From: a bacterium
GTDB taxonomy: Bacteria; Patescibacteriota; Microgenomatia; Levybacterales; UBA12049
DNA: 26,739 nt
Direction: 5' to 3'
Assembly: GCA_021784535.1 (NCBI GenBank)
Contig: JAJYHW010000089.1
Location: 1-26,739 of the forward strand
The position numbers were made by a program, and so were the translations under genes. The notes below the pieces were generated by a model. It saw nothing but the letters and a program-made list of their open reading frames with translations, did no database searches and was not told the origin of the DNA. Within the stretch, counting starts at the first letter, position 1. Each line of letters begins with the position of its first letter. Below are positions 13,554-20,327 of this stretch, one piece after another.

Positions 13554-15358
13554 TAATTCATTCCCCCTCCCTGCAATGCCGGTTTTGCTGTGGCCCGCAT
13601 CCTCCTGAGCAAACGATTTTCGACCGGCTTAACAAGCGGATGCTCTCCTCCGTTTTCTTTGGCTGCTTTTTGCCATAATTTCAACCGATCATTCAAAATG
13701 GTTTTATCCTCCATTTCGCGACAATCAATCCTGTCGCTGTTTAAATCAATGACTATTGTATCACCATCTTCAATTAACGCAATCGGGCCGCCGAGATATG
13801 CTTCCGGTCCCACATGGCCAATAACCAAACCAACCGATCCGCCTGAAAAACGTGCGTCTGTCATCAATGCGATTGTAATCTTCTTCTCCCGACACAGTGT
13901 CGTGATCCGTGATGTCGGATCAAGCATTTCCGGCATCCCGGGTGCACCTCTTGGTCCTTCATAACGAATAACAACCATATCTTTATCCTGAAAAATTTCA
14001 GGCGTGTGTGTTAGGGCATACAATAATTCTCTTTCGCTATTGAAAACACGTGCTTTCCCTACAAATTTTCCGTCTTTTATGCCGCCTTCAACGCCGGCGA
14101 CTTTGATAACAGCGCCGCCGTTTGGTACCAGATTTCCATGCAAAATTCGCAATCCGCCTGTAGGTTTAAATGGTTTTTTGACTGGATGAATTACATCGCC
14201 GTCAGGTGAAGGTGGATTTAGTCGCTTAATTTGCTCCACCAATGATTCGCCGGTACACGTAATACAACTCCCATCCAGATAGCCTGCATCAAGCAGCTCC
14301 TTCACAATGACCTGAATGCCGCCTTTATCCTCAATATCCACCATCGAATAGATACCAAACGGCCGCAAATTTACCAGAACAGGGACATTCCGCGATAACT
14401 CGTTAAATTCTTTCTGTGTTATAACATCGCGCCAGAAATCCAAACCCGCAGCCCGCGCAATCTCAGGCGCATGCAATGTCACATTGGTAGACCCGCCCAT
14501 CGCGATAGCAACAGTAATCGCATTACGCAATGATTTCTTCGTCACAATATCACGCGGCCGAATTCCTTTACTGGTAAGTGTTATCAAATATGAAACTAAT
14601 TCCTCTGAAAATTCTTTCAACCGTCTTGGATCCTGTGATGCCGGTGAAACCATATGCAAAGGTTCCAAGCCAACAACCGCAAAAAATGTCTGCATAGTGT
14701 TGTACGTAAACATCCCGCCGCAGCTTCCGCATCCTGGGCATGCATTAAACGCGACTCTGTTTTTCATCTCCTGATCCTGCTCACCTGCAATTTGGAATCC
14801 TGTTACGATATCAATCCGCTCCTTGGTTTTTGGATCAATACCTGGACGGATGGAGCCATCTGACATCACAATTGCCGGGACGTTTGCCTCAAGAAACGCT
14901 GACACAGTCCCAACCGGCGGTTTATCGCACGCGACAACGGCAATTGCTCCTTTTACTTTGCTTCCGCTAAGATGCAAACAAACCGTGTCATGCGCAATTT
15001 CCCGTCCGATGAGAGAATACCGCATTTCATCCGTGCCATTCAATTGCCCGTCAGAAATACCGCCGGCAAAATACGGAGGCACAAGCCGGATACCCAATTT
15101 TTCCTCGTTAATTCTTTTACTGACTGCTTCTTGAATAGCTGCGACTTTTTCGGCAACTCCCAGATAGCACTGACTATCTCCCTGATTGCCAATGACCGCC
15201 CAAGCGGCACCGTGAATATTAAAAGGACTCTGTCCAAGAAATCTTGCAGTACCGACTTTCTGCGAGTCACGACCGGGATTGTCTGAAACAAAATTTTTAT
15301 TTTCGCACACGCAATTTTCACAATTACACTGTTGATTGATACTGGTCTTTTTTATCAT
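13553..15358 (-). CDS. ilvD: Dihydroxy-acid dehydratase (IlvD/Edd family) with N-terminal Cys cluster
   Basis: Fe-S dehydratase converting 2,3-dihydroxy acids to 2-oxo acids in Val/Ile (and hence Leu) synthesis. The 601-residue protein has the three expected cluster cysteines: Cys64 (GDSQCYLG), Cys144 (ACDKPPVG, with Lys146) and Cys213 in CPGCGSCGGMFTYNTM. SDGQLNGTDEMRYSLIGRE (102-120) and DARFSGGSVGLVIGHVGPEA are family motifs. It is rather divergent; CDKPPVG replaces the common CDKNMPG. Residues 11-18 form a CxCxxCxC cluster ahead of the conserved core, an unusual extension. 6-Phosphogluconate or sugar-acid dehydratase is the alternative within the family, but the position between ilvA and ilvE argues for DHAD. 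Its iron need links it to FTR1 and SUF encoded downstream. Confidence 0.9.
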   Translation of the reverse strand: MIKKTSINQQCNCENCVCENKNFVSDNPGRDSQKVGTARFLGQSPFNIHGAAWAVIGNQGDSQCYLGVAEKVAAIQEAVSKRINEEKLGIRLVPPYFAGGISDGQLNGTDEMRYSLIGREIAHDTVCLHLSGSKVKGAIAVVACDKPPVGTVSAFLEANVPAIVMSDGSIRPGIDPKTKERIDIVTGFQIAGEQDQEMKNRVAFNACPGCGSCGGMFTYNTMQTFFAVVGLEPLHMVSPASQDPRRLKEFSEELVSYLITLTSKGIRPRDIVTKKSLRNAITVAIAMGGSTNVTLHAPEIARAAGLDFWRDVITQKEFNELSRNVPVLVNLRPFGIYSMVDIEDKGGIQVIVKELLDAGYLDGSCITCTGESLVEQIKRLNPPSPDGDVIHPVKKPFKPTGGLRILHGNLVPNGGAVIKVAGVEGGIKDGKFVGKARVFNSERELLYALTHTPEIFQDKDMVVIRYEGPRGAPGMPEMLDPTSRITTLCREKKITIALMTDARFSGGSVGLVIGHVGPEAYLGGPIALIEDGDTIVIDLNSDRIDCREMEDKTILNDRLKLWQKAAKENGGEHPLVKPVENRLLRRMRATAKPALQGGGMN

Positions 15359-15378
15359 TATAAACTCGCTGTCATTAT

Positions 15379-16623
15379 TTATATAATGTAACTATATAAC
15401 AATTCTTTACTCGTTAACACCCGGAAATTAATACCCAATTGTTCCATGCGCTCTTTGAGCGGATCAAAATCTTTTTTGTCTTTAAGCTCAATCCCGACAA
15501 GTGCCGCACCACGCTCTTTATTTGTCTTTTTCATATATTCAAAACGGACAATATCGTCTGTCGGACCAAGCGCATCATTAACAAATTTGCGCAGTTGACC
15601 TGGTTTTTGAGCAAATTCGATGATGAAGTAATGTTTGCGACCTTGATAAACAAGGCTTCTCTCGACAATCTCAGGATACCGCGATAAGTCATTGTTGCCG
15701 CCGCTGAGAACACAAACGACTGTTTTTCCTTTTATCTCTTTAAGGAGATGATCAAATGCTGAAAGTGCGAGCGCTCCCGCCGGCTCAGCGACAATTCCTT
15801 CATTTTGATATAAACTAATCATTGTATTGCAAATTTTTCCTTCAGGAATAACAACAACTTTTTCAAGATTCTTTTTACATATCGAGAATGTCAGATCACC
15901 GACCCGGCTTACCGCAGTCCCATCAACAAACGTATCGATTTTATCAAGCGTTACTACCTTGTCCGCCTTTAAGGCTTCATGCATTGATGGTGAACCAACA
16001 GGCTCTACGCCGACAATGCGAATCTTCGGATTTTTTGCTTTTAAATAAGACGAGATCCCTGATGCAACACCACCACCGCCAATAGGAACGATAACGATAT
16101 CAACATTTCCTTCTAATTTTTCATATATTTCTTTACCAATTGTCCCTTGCCCTGCAATTGTTAACGGATCATCAAAAGGATGGATGTATACGGCGTTCTG
16201 TTTTTTACAATACGCATGCGCTGCTTTGCTGGATGCGTCATAGGTATCACCGACTAATTTAATAGTGACAAAGCCGTCTCCGAAGTGCTTTACGCGGTCA
16301 ATTTTTTGATTTGGCGTAACAACCGGCATAAAAATAACTCCCTGTATCTTAAGCAAAGCACAGCTCAACGCGACACCCTGCGCATGATTACCAGCACTCG
16401 CGGTAACGACTCCGAGTTTTTTCTCTCTGTCAGTCAACGAACTGATTTTATTATACGCGCCACGGATTTTGTAGGAACGGACATCCTGCATGTCTTCACG
16501 TTTAATATAAATATTTGCATTAAATAATGCTGATAGTCTCTTTGATTTCTGAAGCGGTGTTTGCATAACAACTCCTTCAAGCCGTTTTGCCGCATCTTCA
16601 ATTTGTTGCACTGTTATGTTCAT
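15379..16623 (-). CDS. ilvA: Threonine deaminase (biosynthetic), one regulatory domain
   Basis: PLP-dependent conversion of threonine to 2-oxobutyrate, the entry to isoleucine. PLP lysine Lys52 is in RSYKIRGAYNKI, and the PLP-phosphate loop GGGGVASG and the SGGNND segment are present. The C-terminal ~90 residues, from SLVYQGRKHYFIIEFAQKPG, form a single ACT-like regulatory domain, as in the 420-residue Bacillus type rather than the two-domain E. coli type. I set the start at ATG 16623 (414 residues) because AAGGAG lies 5 nt upstream. The frame stays open 22 codons further, but those codons translate the REP repeat (KRSFDYANASLRMAKG), not family sequence. Isoleucine feedback is plausible. Confidence 0.93.
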   Translation of the reverse strand: MNITVQQIEDAAKRLEGVVMQTPLQKSKRLSALFNANIYIKREDMQDVRSYKIRGAYNKISSLTDREKKLGVVTASAGNHAQGVALSCALLKIQGVIFMPVVTPNQKIDRVKHFGDGFVTIKLVGDTYDASSKAAHAYCKKQNAVYIHPFDDPLTIAGQGTIGKEIYEKLEGNVDIVIVPIGGGGVASGISSYLKAKNPKIRIVGVEPVGSPSMHEALKADKVVTLDKIDTFVDGTAVSRVGDLTFSICKKNLEKVVVIPEGKICNTMISLYQNEGIVAEPAGALALSAFDHLLKEIKGKTVVCVLSGGNNDLSRYPEIVERSLVYQGRKHYFIIEFAQKPGQLRKFVNDALGPTDDIVRFEYMKKTNKERGAALVGIELKDKKDFDPLKERMEQLGINFRVLTSKELLYSYII

Positions 16624-16628
16624 AACTA

Positions 16629-16634
16629 CTCCTT
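16629..16634 (-). promoter_or_regulatory. Shine-Dalgarno deciding the ilvA start
   Basis: AAGGAG on the minus strand, 5 nt before ATG 16623. It picks this start over the in-frame ATG at 16689, which would add a repeat-encoded extension. Confidence 0.75.
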
Positions 16635-16635
16635 T

Positions 16636-16738
16636 TGCCATTCTGAGCGAAGCGTTAGCGTAATCGAAGGATCTTTTCAACAGACTCACTCAGCAAAATA
16701 AGATTCCTCGACTTCGTTTCGCTCCGCTCGGAATGACA
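16636..16738. repeat. REP/MITE-like palindromic repeat between ilvC and ilvA
   Basis: Begins TGCCATTCTGAGCGAAG and ends GCTCGGAATGACA, with internal TCGAAGGATCT and AGATTCCTCGACTTCGTT. It shares ends and internal order with the 8571-8683 element. It occupies almost the whole gap upstream of the ilvA Shine-Dalgarno and would form a long mRNA hairpin there. Confidence 0.8.
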
Positions 16739-16743
16739 GATAA

Positions 16744-17793
16744 TTATTTCTGATTCTCGGGACGTAATTCCCTTACTTTTTTTCCTGCCTGCCACATCTC
16801 ACTTGTGCGCATTGCATCAAGCTCCTTTTGTAATTTTTTCCGGTAATCCGGCTCACTGTTTTTCTTGATAGTCCGTGCTGCTTCCTTTCCTGTTTTGACA
16901 CTCTCATAAAGATCTTTAAAAACAGGTGCAACTGCGTCACGGAATTTATTTTTCCAGTCAAGAGCACCGCGCTGTGCTGTCGTTGAACAATTTGCAAACA
17001 TCCAATCCATCCCATTATCGCCGATAAGAGGAATAAGACTTTGTGTCGCTTCTTCAACTGTTTCATTGAATGCTTCAGATGGCGAATGACCTTTTTTGCG
17101 AAGAATTGCATACTGCGCTTCCATAATACCCGCGATTGCACCCATAAGTACGCCGCGTTCTCCGGTCAAATCACTGTACACTTCTTTTTCAAACGTTGTC
17201 TTGAAAAGAAATCCTGAACCAATGCCGACTCCCATCGCTTTGGCGATATCTTCAGCATGACCGCTTGCGTCCTGAAAGATAGCATAGCTGGAATTAATAC
17301 CACGCCCTTCAAGAAAGATCTTGCGTACTGTTCTTCCTGAACCTTTTGGCGCAACAAGAACGACATCGACATCCTTTGGCGGGACAATGCCGGTTTGCTT
17401 AGAAAAGGTCACTGCAAATCCATGAGAAAAATACAATGTCTTCCCTTTGCTGAGATGTTTTTTCACTGTCGGCCATAATTCGATTTGCGCAGCATCGGAC
17501 AACAAATAACAAATAATTGTGCCCCGTTTTACTGCTTCTTCAATAGTAAATAATGTCTTGTCCGGCTTCCAACCGTCTGCAACTGCTTTCTTCCATGAAG
17601 GAGATTTTTTCCGCTGTCCGACAATGACGGTAAACCCGCTATCTCGCATATTCATTGCCTGTGCCGGACCCTGCACGCCGTAACCGATCACGGCAATGGT
17701 CTCTTTTTTTAAGACTTGTTTTGCTTTTTTCATGGGAAATTCTTCCCGTGTGACGACGTGCTCTTCTACGCCGCCAAAATTAATTTTTGCCAT
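16744..17793 (-). CDS. ilvC: Ketol-acid reductoisomerase, class I
   Basis: NAD(P)H- and Mg-dependent isomerisation and reduction of acetohydroxy acids in Val/Ile synthesis. The 349-residue protein has GYGVQG (37-42) for the dinucleotide, with Arg61, Ser64 and Ser66 in QRKKSPSW, favouring NADPH. SHGFAVTF, APKGSGR, and the metal-binding DLTGERGVLMG and EAFNETVEEATQSL follow. The N terminus MAKINFGGVEEHVVTREEF and the closing AGKKVRELRPEN are patterns I associate with Bacteroidetes KARI, unlike the common GYGSQGHAHA form, which suggests transfer. A perfect Shine-Dalgarno, AGGAGGTGA, precedes the start. A long hairpin separates it from ilvN. Confidence 0.95.
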   Translation of the reverse strand: MAKINFGGVEEHVVTREEFPMKKAKQVLKKETIAVIGYGVQGPAQAMNMRDSGFTVIVGQRKKSPSWKKAVADGWKPDKTLFTIEEAVKRGTIICYLLSDAAQIELWPTVKKHLSKGKTLYFSHGFAVTFSKQTGIVPPKDVDVVLVAPKGSGRTVRKIFLEGRGINSSYAIFQDASGHAEDIAKAMGVGIGSGFLFKTTFEKEVYSDLTGERGVLMGAIAGIMEAQYAILRKKGHSPSEAFNETVEEATQSLIPLIGDNGMDWMFANCSTTAQRGALDWKNKFRDAVAPVFKDLYESVKTGKEAARTIKKNSEPDYRKKLQKELDAMRTSEMWQAGKKVRELRPENQK

Positions 17794-17796
17794 AAG

Positions 17797-17805
17797 TCAC
17801 CTCCT
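17797..17805 (-). promoter_or_regulatory. Perfect Shine-Dalgarno of ilvC
   Basis: AGGAGGTGA, a full complement of a canonical 16S rRNA 3' end, 3 nt before ATG 17793. It is by far the strongest ribosome site in the window; most other genes have weak or no such site. Confidence 0.85.
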
Positions 17806-17808
17806 CTC

Positions 17809-17877
17809 GTGTTAGGTTCTAGGTTTCAGGGACTAGATTTTAGAGATTTTATTAAACTAACCCCTAAAACCTAACAC
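17809..17877. repeat. Inverted repeat / hairpin between ilvN and ilvC
   Basis: GTGTTAGGTT (17809-17818) and AACCTAACAC (17868-17877) are perfect 10-bp arms. A second inner pairing, AGGG (17828-17831) with CCCT (17862-17865), extends the fold. Repeated TTAGG/CCTAA units give it a telomere-like look. It ends shortly before the ilvC Shine-Dalgarno. It could stabilise or process the mRNA; there is no T-run, so it is not a standard terminator. Confidence 0.65.
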
Positions 17878-17884
17878 CTAATCC

Positions 17885-18370
17885 CTATTTTAATATTGCT
17901 ATTCTTCCGGATCTTACATATTCTTTAATACCAAACGGCTTCAATAAGGCATAGAGAGAATCAATATCTTCTTCGGAACCTGCTTTTTCAATAACGAGAT
18001 ATGTACTTCCAACAGCCACAATTTCAGCCTTCGCCATTCGCACAATATCCTCAACACCTCGCATCTTTTCAGCATTGCTAGTTGCAACTTTTATCAACGC
18101 CAGTTCTTTAAATACCAATGCTTCATCAGTTTTTTCAAGCACTTTAACGACTTCAATAATTTTATATAATTGTTTGGTAATTTTTTCAACAGCAAGATGA
18201 TCTCCTTTAACACGGATGGTAAACCGCGACATTTCCTGTGATTCAATTTCTGAGACAGTCAAGCTCTCGATGTTAATTTTGCGCTTGAGAAACATGTCAG
18301 CGATTCGATACAGCACTCCGGGTTTATTTTCCGTAAAAATAATAATAGTATATAATTTTATTTCATCCAT
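17885..18370 (-). CDS. ilvN: Acetolactate synthase small (regulatory) subunit
   Basis: Regulatory partner of IlvB, giving valine feedback and raising activity. Its 161 residues start with an ACT domain (YTIIIFTENKPGVLYRIADMFLKRKINIESL, about 7-37; the KPGVL-RI pattern with the loop glycine binds amino acid in relatives) and continue with the ALS-type C-terminal domain (ELALIKVATS, then IVAVGSTYLVIEKAG). Length matches IlvN/IlvH of about 160 residues. It follows ilvB by 44 nt, a gap holding a 14-bp palindrome. No Shine-Dalgarno stands out. Confidence 0.94.
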   Translation of the reverse strand: MDEIKLYTIIIFTENKPGVLYRIADMFLKRKINIESLTVSEIESQEMSRFTIRVKGDHLAVEKITKQLYKIIEVVKVLEKTDEALVFKELALIKVATSNAEKMRGVEDIVRMAKAEIVAVGSTYLVIEKAGSEEDIDSLYALLKPFGIKEYVRSGRIAILK

Positions 18371-18387
18371 ACATTTAAAAATAACCC

Positions 18388-18401
18388 GTTAACGCGTTAA
18401 C
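18388..18401. repeat. 14-bp perfect palindrome between ilvB and ilvN
   Basis: GTTAACGCGTTAAC is fully self-complementary and lies in the 44-bp ilvB-ilvN gap. It could be an operator-like site or the stem of a small mRNA hairpin; nothing in the sequence decides between them. Confidence 0.5.
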
Positions 18402-18414
18402 AATTATTAACAAC

Positions 18415-20103
18415 CTACTCTAACCGCACTTCTTCTACCGATGCCCCTGTCGGTACCATCGGGAAAATATTACCCTCCTTCTTAACAACAATTTCAAGAA
18501 GTGCCGGCTTTGTAGATGCCAATAGTCTATCCAAAGCCTTAGAAAGCTGCTCTCTTTTGTTTGCCTTTTCCGCGTCAACATAAAATCCTCTGGAGACAGC
18601 AACAAAATCAGGATTTTTCAGATCAACAAATGAATAACGCTTATCAAAAAAAAGCTGTTGCCATTGACGAACCATACCCAAATAATTATTGTTCAAAATA
18701 ATAATCTTTACCGCGATATCATCCTGCGCAAGCGTTGCTAATTCCTGAATATTCATTTGGAAACTTCCGTCCCCTATGATGGCAATCACTTCTCTCTCCG
18801 GTGCGGCAACTTTCGCACCAATTGCTGCTGGGAGCGCAAATCCCATAGTGCCAAGGCCTCCCGAAGTAATATAGCTATCTGTTTTTTCCGGTTTATAATA
18901 ACGCGCTGCTATCATTTGATGCTGACCAACATCAGATACAACAACTGCCTCACCTTTTGTCTTTTTAGAAAGCATTGCAACAGCCTCTGCCATAGTAATC
19001 TCTCCTTCCTCCGGATGCGTTTCATGTCGTATCACTTTTTCAAATTCTTCTTTATCAAATGCCCTAAACTGCTCAACCCATTTTTTATGCGCGTTCTTTT
19101 TTATTTTCGCCACAAGCGCGGTTAATGCCTCTTTCGCATCAGCGACAATTGGCACATCGCTCAAAACATTCTTATTTAATTCTGCCGGATCAATATCGAT
19201 ATGGATAATTTTTGCCTGCTTCGCGTAATCTGAGAGACGCCCTGTAACGCGATCATCAAACCGCATCCCGACGGCGAGAATAACATCAGCCTGATTTGTC
19301 AATACATTCGGTCCATAATTTCCGTGCATACCCAACATGCCCACAAATAACGGATGATCAGCTGGTAAGGCTGACAAACCAAGCAGTGTTGATCCGACAG
19401 GAATGCCGGCTTTTTCAGCAATTTCCTTTACTGCTTTTTCAGCTTTCGCAATCAATACTCCATGACCAATCAGCATGAAAGGTCTTTCTGCATTATTTAA
19501 AAGTTGCGCTGCTATTGCAATCTGACGATCATTTGGCGCAGTATTTGGCTGATAACCGACAATCTGCGGCGCTTTTTTGTAGGAAAATTCCATCATTTCA
19601 ATCTGCGCATTTTTAGTAATATCTAGCAATACAGGACCAGGCCTTCCGGTACCCGCGATATGAAATGCTTTTGCGAACACTTCAGGAATTTCTGATGCTT
19701 TGGTAATCTGGTAATTCCATTTGGTTATCGGCGTAGTAATTCCGACCACATCAGCTTCCTGAAACGCATCGCTTCCCAGAAGTGATGCAAGAACCTGTCC
19801 AGTAATACAAACCATCGGCACGGAATCCAGCATTGCATCAGCTATCGCAGTTACAAGATTTGTCGCACCCGGCCCTGAGGTAACAAGTGCAACGCCTGGT
19901 TTACCTGTCATCCTCGCGTATCCTTCCGCTGCGTGCCCCGCTCCCTGCTCATGACGAACAAGAATATGTCGGATTTTATCCCGATAATCGTAAAGCGCAT
20001 TATAGACAGGCATAATTGCCCCACCCGGATAACCAAATATGGTATCAACGCCTTCCTGCAAAAGCGACTCCATAACTGCTTGTGATCCCGTCATCTTTTT
20101 CAT
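18415..20103 (-). CDS. ilvB: Acetolactate synthase large (catalytic) subunit
   Basis: ThDP- and FAD-dependent enzyme forming 2-acetolactate or 2-aceto-2-hydroxybutyrate, the first common step of Val/Ile synthesis. The 562-residue sequence has the three expected domains: GYPGGAIMPVY (24-34) and the catalytic glutamate Glu52 in RHEQGAGHAAEGYAR; a central FAD-binding region with GMLGMHGNYGPN and RFDDRVTGR; and the ThDP motif from GDGSFQMNIQELAT to NNNYLGMVRQWQ. The start ATG 20103 follows almost directly on the T-run of the attenuator. An in-frame ATG three codons later is possible; neither has a clear Shine-Dalgarno. It is first in the ilv unit and the direct target of the attenuator. Confidence 0.96.
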   Translation of the reverse strand: MKKMTGSQAVMESLLQEGVDTIFGYPGGAIMPVYNALYDYRDKIRHILVRHEQGAGHAAEGYARMTGKPGVALVTSGPGATNLVTAIADAMLDSVPMVCITGQVLASLLGSDAFQEADVVGITTPITKWNYQITKASEIPEVFAKAFHIAGTGRPGPVLLDITKNAQIEMMEFSYKKAPQIVGYQPNTAPNDRQIAIAAQLLNNAERPFMLIGHGVLIAKAEKAVKEIAEKAGIPVGSTLLGLSALPADHPLFVGMLGMHGNYGPNVLTNQADVILAVGMRFDDRVTGRLSDYAKQAKIIHIDIDPAELNKNVLSDVPIVADAKEALTALVAKIKKNAHKKWVEQFRAFDKEEFEKVIRHETHPEEGEITMAEAVAMLSKKTKGEAVVVSDVGQHQMIAARYYKPEKTDSYITSGGLGTMGFALPAAIGAKVAAPEREVIAIIGDGSFQMNIQELATLAQDDIAVKIIILNNNYLGMVRQWQQLFFDKRYSFVDLKNPDFVAVSRGFYVDAEKANKREQLSKALDRLLASTKPALLEIVVKKEGNIFPMVPTGASVEEVRLE

Positions 20104-20109
20104 AAAAAC

Positions 20110-20165
20110 AAAAAACCCGCCTTGTCTGGCGGGGTCGGTTTATTGTTGTCCAATAAAACCCGCCA
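20110..20165 (-). terminator. ilv attenuator: antiterminator and intrinsic terminator
   Basis: On the minus strand the terminator stem is CCCGCC (20133-20128) and GGCGGG (20121-20116), with a 6-nt loop and six T (20115-20110) followed by a further G and T run. The antiterminator strand TGGCGGG (20165-20159) can instead pair with CCCGCCA (20133-20127), 7 bp. A third segment in the leader frame, AACCGC (20174-20169), can pair with GCGGGTT just after the stop codon and hold the antiterminator strand. The leu attenuator has the same design, with a near-identical GGCGG stem and 6-nt loop. Confidence 0.85.
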
Positions 20166-20213
20166 TCAGCGGTTAATAAGGACAATAATAAGCTGTGTTA
20201 CATTATATTTCAT
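20166..20213 (-). CDS. ilvL: ilv operon leader peptide (attenuation)
   Basis: A 15-codon frame reads MKYNVTQLIIVLINR and ends TGA. Leu, Ile and Val make up eight of 15 residues, concentrated in LIIVLI directly before the hairpin strands. It lies just downstream of a promoter and upstream of a terminator that abuts ilvB, as in multivalent ilv attenuators that sense all three amino acids. The 5' untranslated stretch is only a few nucleotides. The call comes from composition and position; no homology can be judged at this length. Confidence 0.82.
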   Translation of the reverse strand: MKYNVTQLIIVLINR

Positions 20214-20225
20214 AAATATGAATAA

Positions 20226-20254
20226 ATTGTACTGCGAACGCTTTCAAATTACAA
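20226..20254 (-). promoter_or_regulatory. Promoter of the ilv leader and operon
   Basis: On the minus strand TTGTAA (20254-20249), 17 bp, TACAAT (20231-20226). The predicted start near 20219 leaves about 6 nt before the leader ATG. An overlapping alternative, TTGAAA with TATTCA, would make the leader leaderless. Confidence 0.5.
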
Positions 20255-20280
20255 GAGTCAAACGCAATTATTTTATTACA

Positions 20281-20298
20281 AAATTGCAGTTGCAATTT
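20281..20298. promoter_or_regulatory. Perfect inverted repeat overlapping the L,D-transpeptidase promoter
   Basis: AAATTGCA-GT-TGCAATTT has 8-bp arms and a 2-bp spacer. It covers the -35 candidate TTGCAA (20290-20295), a usual position for a repressor operator, and lies about 27 bp upstream of the divergent ilv -35. No regulator can be assigned. Confidence 0.5.
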
Positions 20299-20319
20299 AT
20301 CTTCTTATTTCGCTATCCT
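20290..20319 (+). promoter_or_regulatory. Candidate promoter of the L,D-transpeptidase gene
   Basis: TTGCAA (20290-20295), 18 bp, TATCCT (20314-20319). The -10 ends 8 nt before ATG 20328, so the mRNA would have about 2 nt or none before the start codon. Confidence 0.4.
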
Positions 20320-20327
20320 AAATAAAG

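Noticed and set aside
13590..15286. Plus-strand frames opposite ilvD and other long antisense frames in the window
   Set aside because: They lie wholly within strongly conserved genes on the other strand, lack start signals and show no recognisable domains.
13553..15358. 6-phosphogluconate dehydratase (Edd)
   Set aside because: Same superfamily and similar length, but it lies between ilvA and ilvE and keeps DHAD-like segments; no Entner-Doudoroff genes nearby.
16624..16689. N-terminal extension of IlvA from ATG 16689
   Set aside because: The 22 residues translate the REP-like repeat; ATG 16623 has a strong Shine-Dalgarno and gives the family N terminus.
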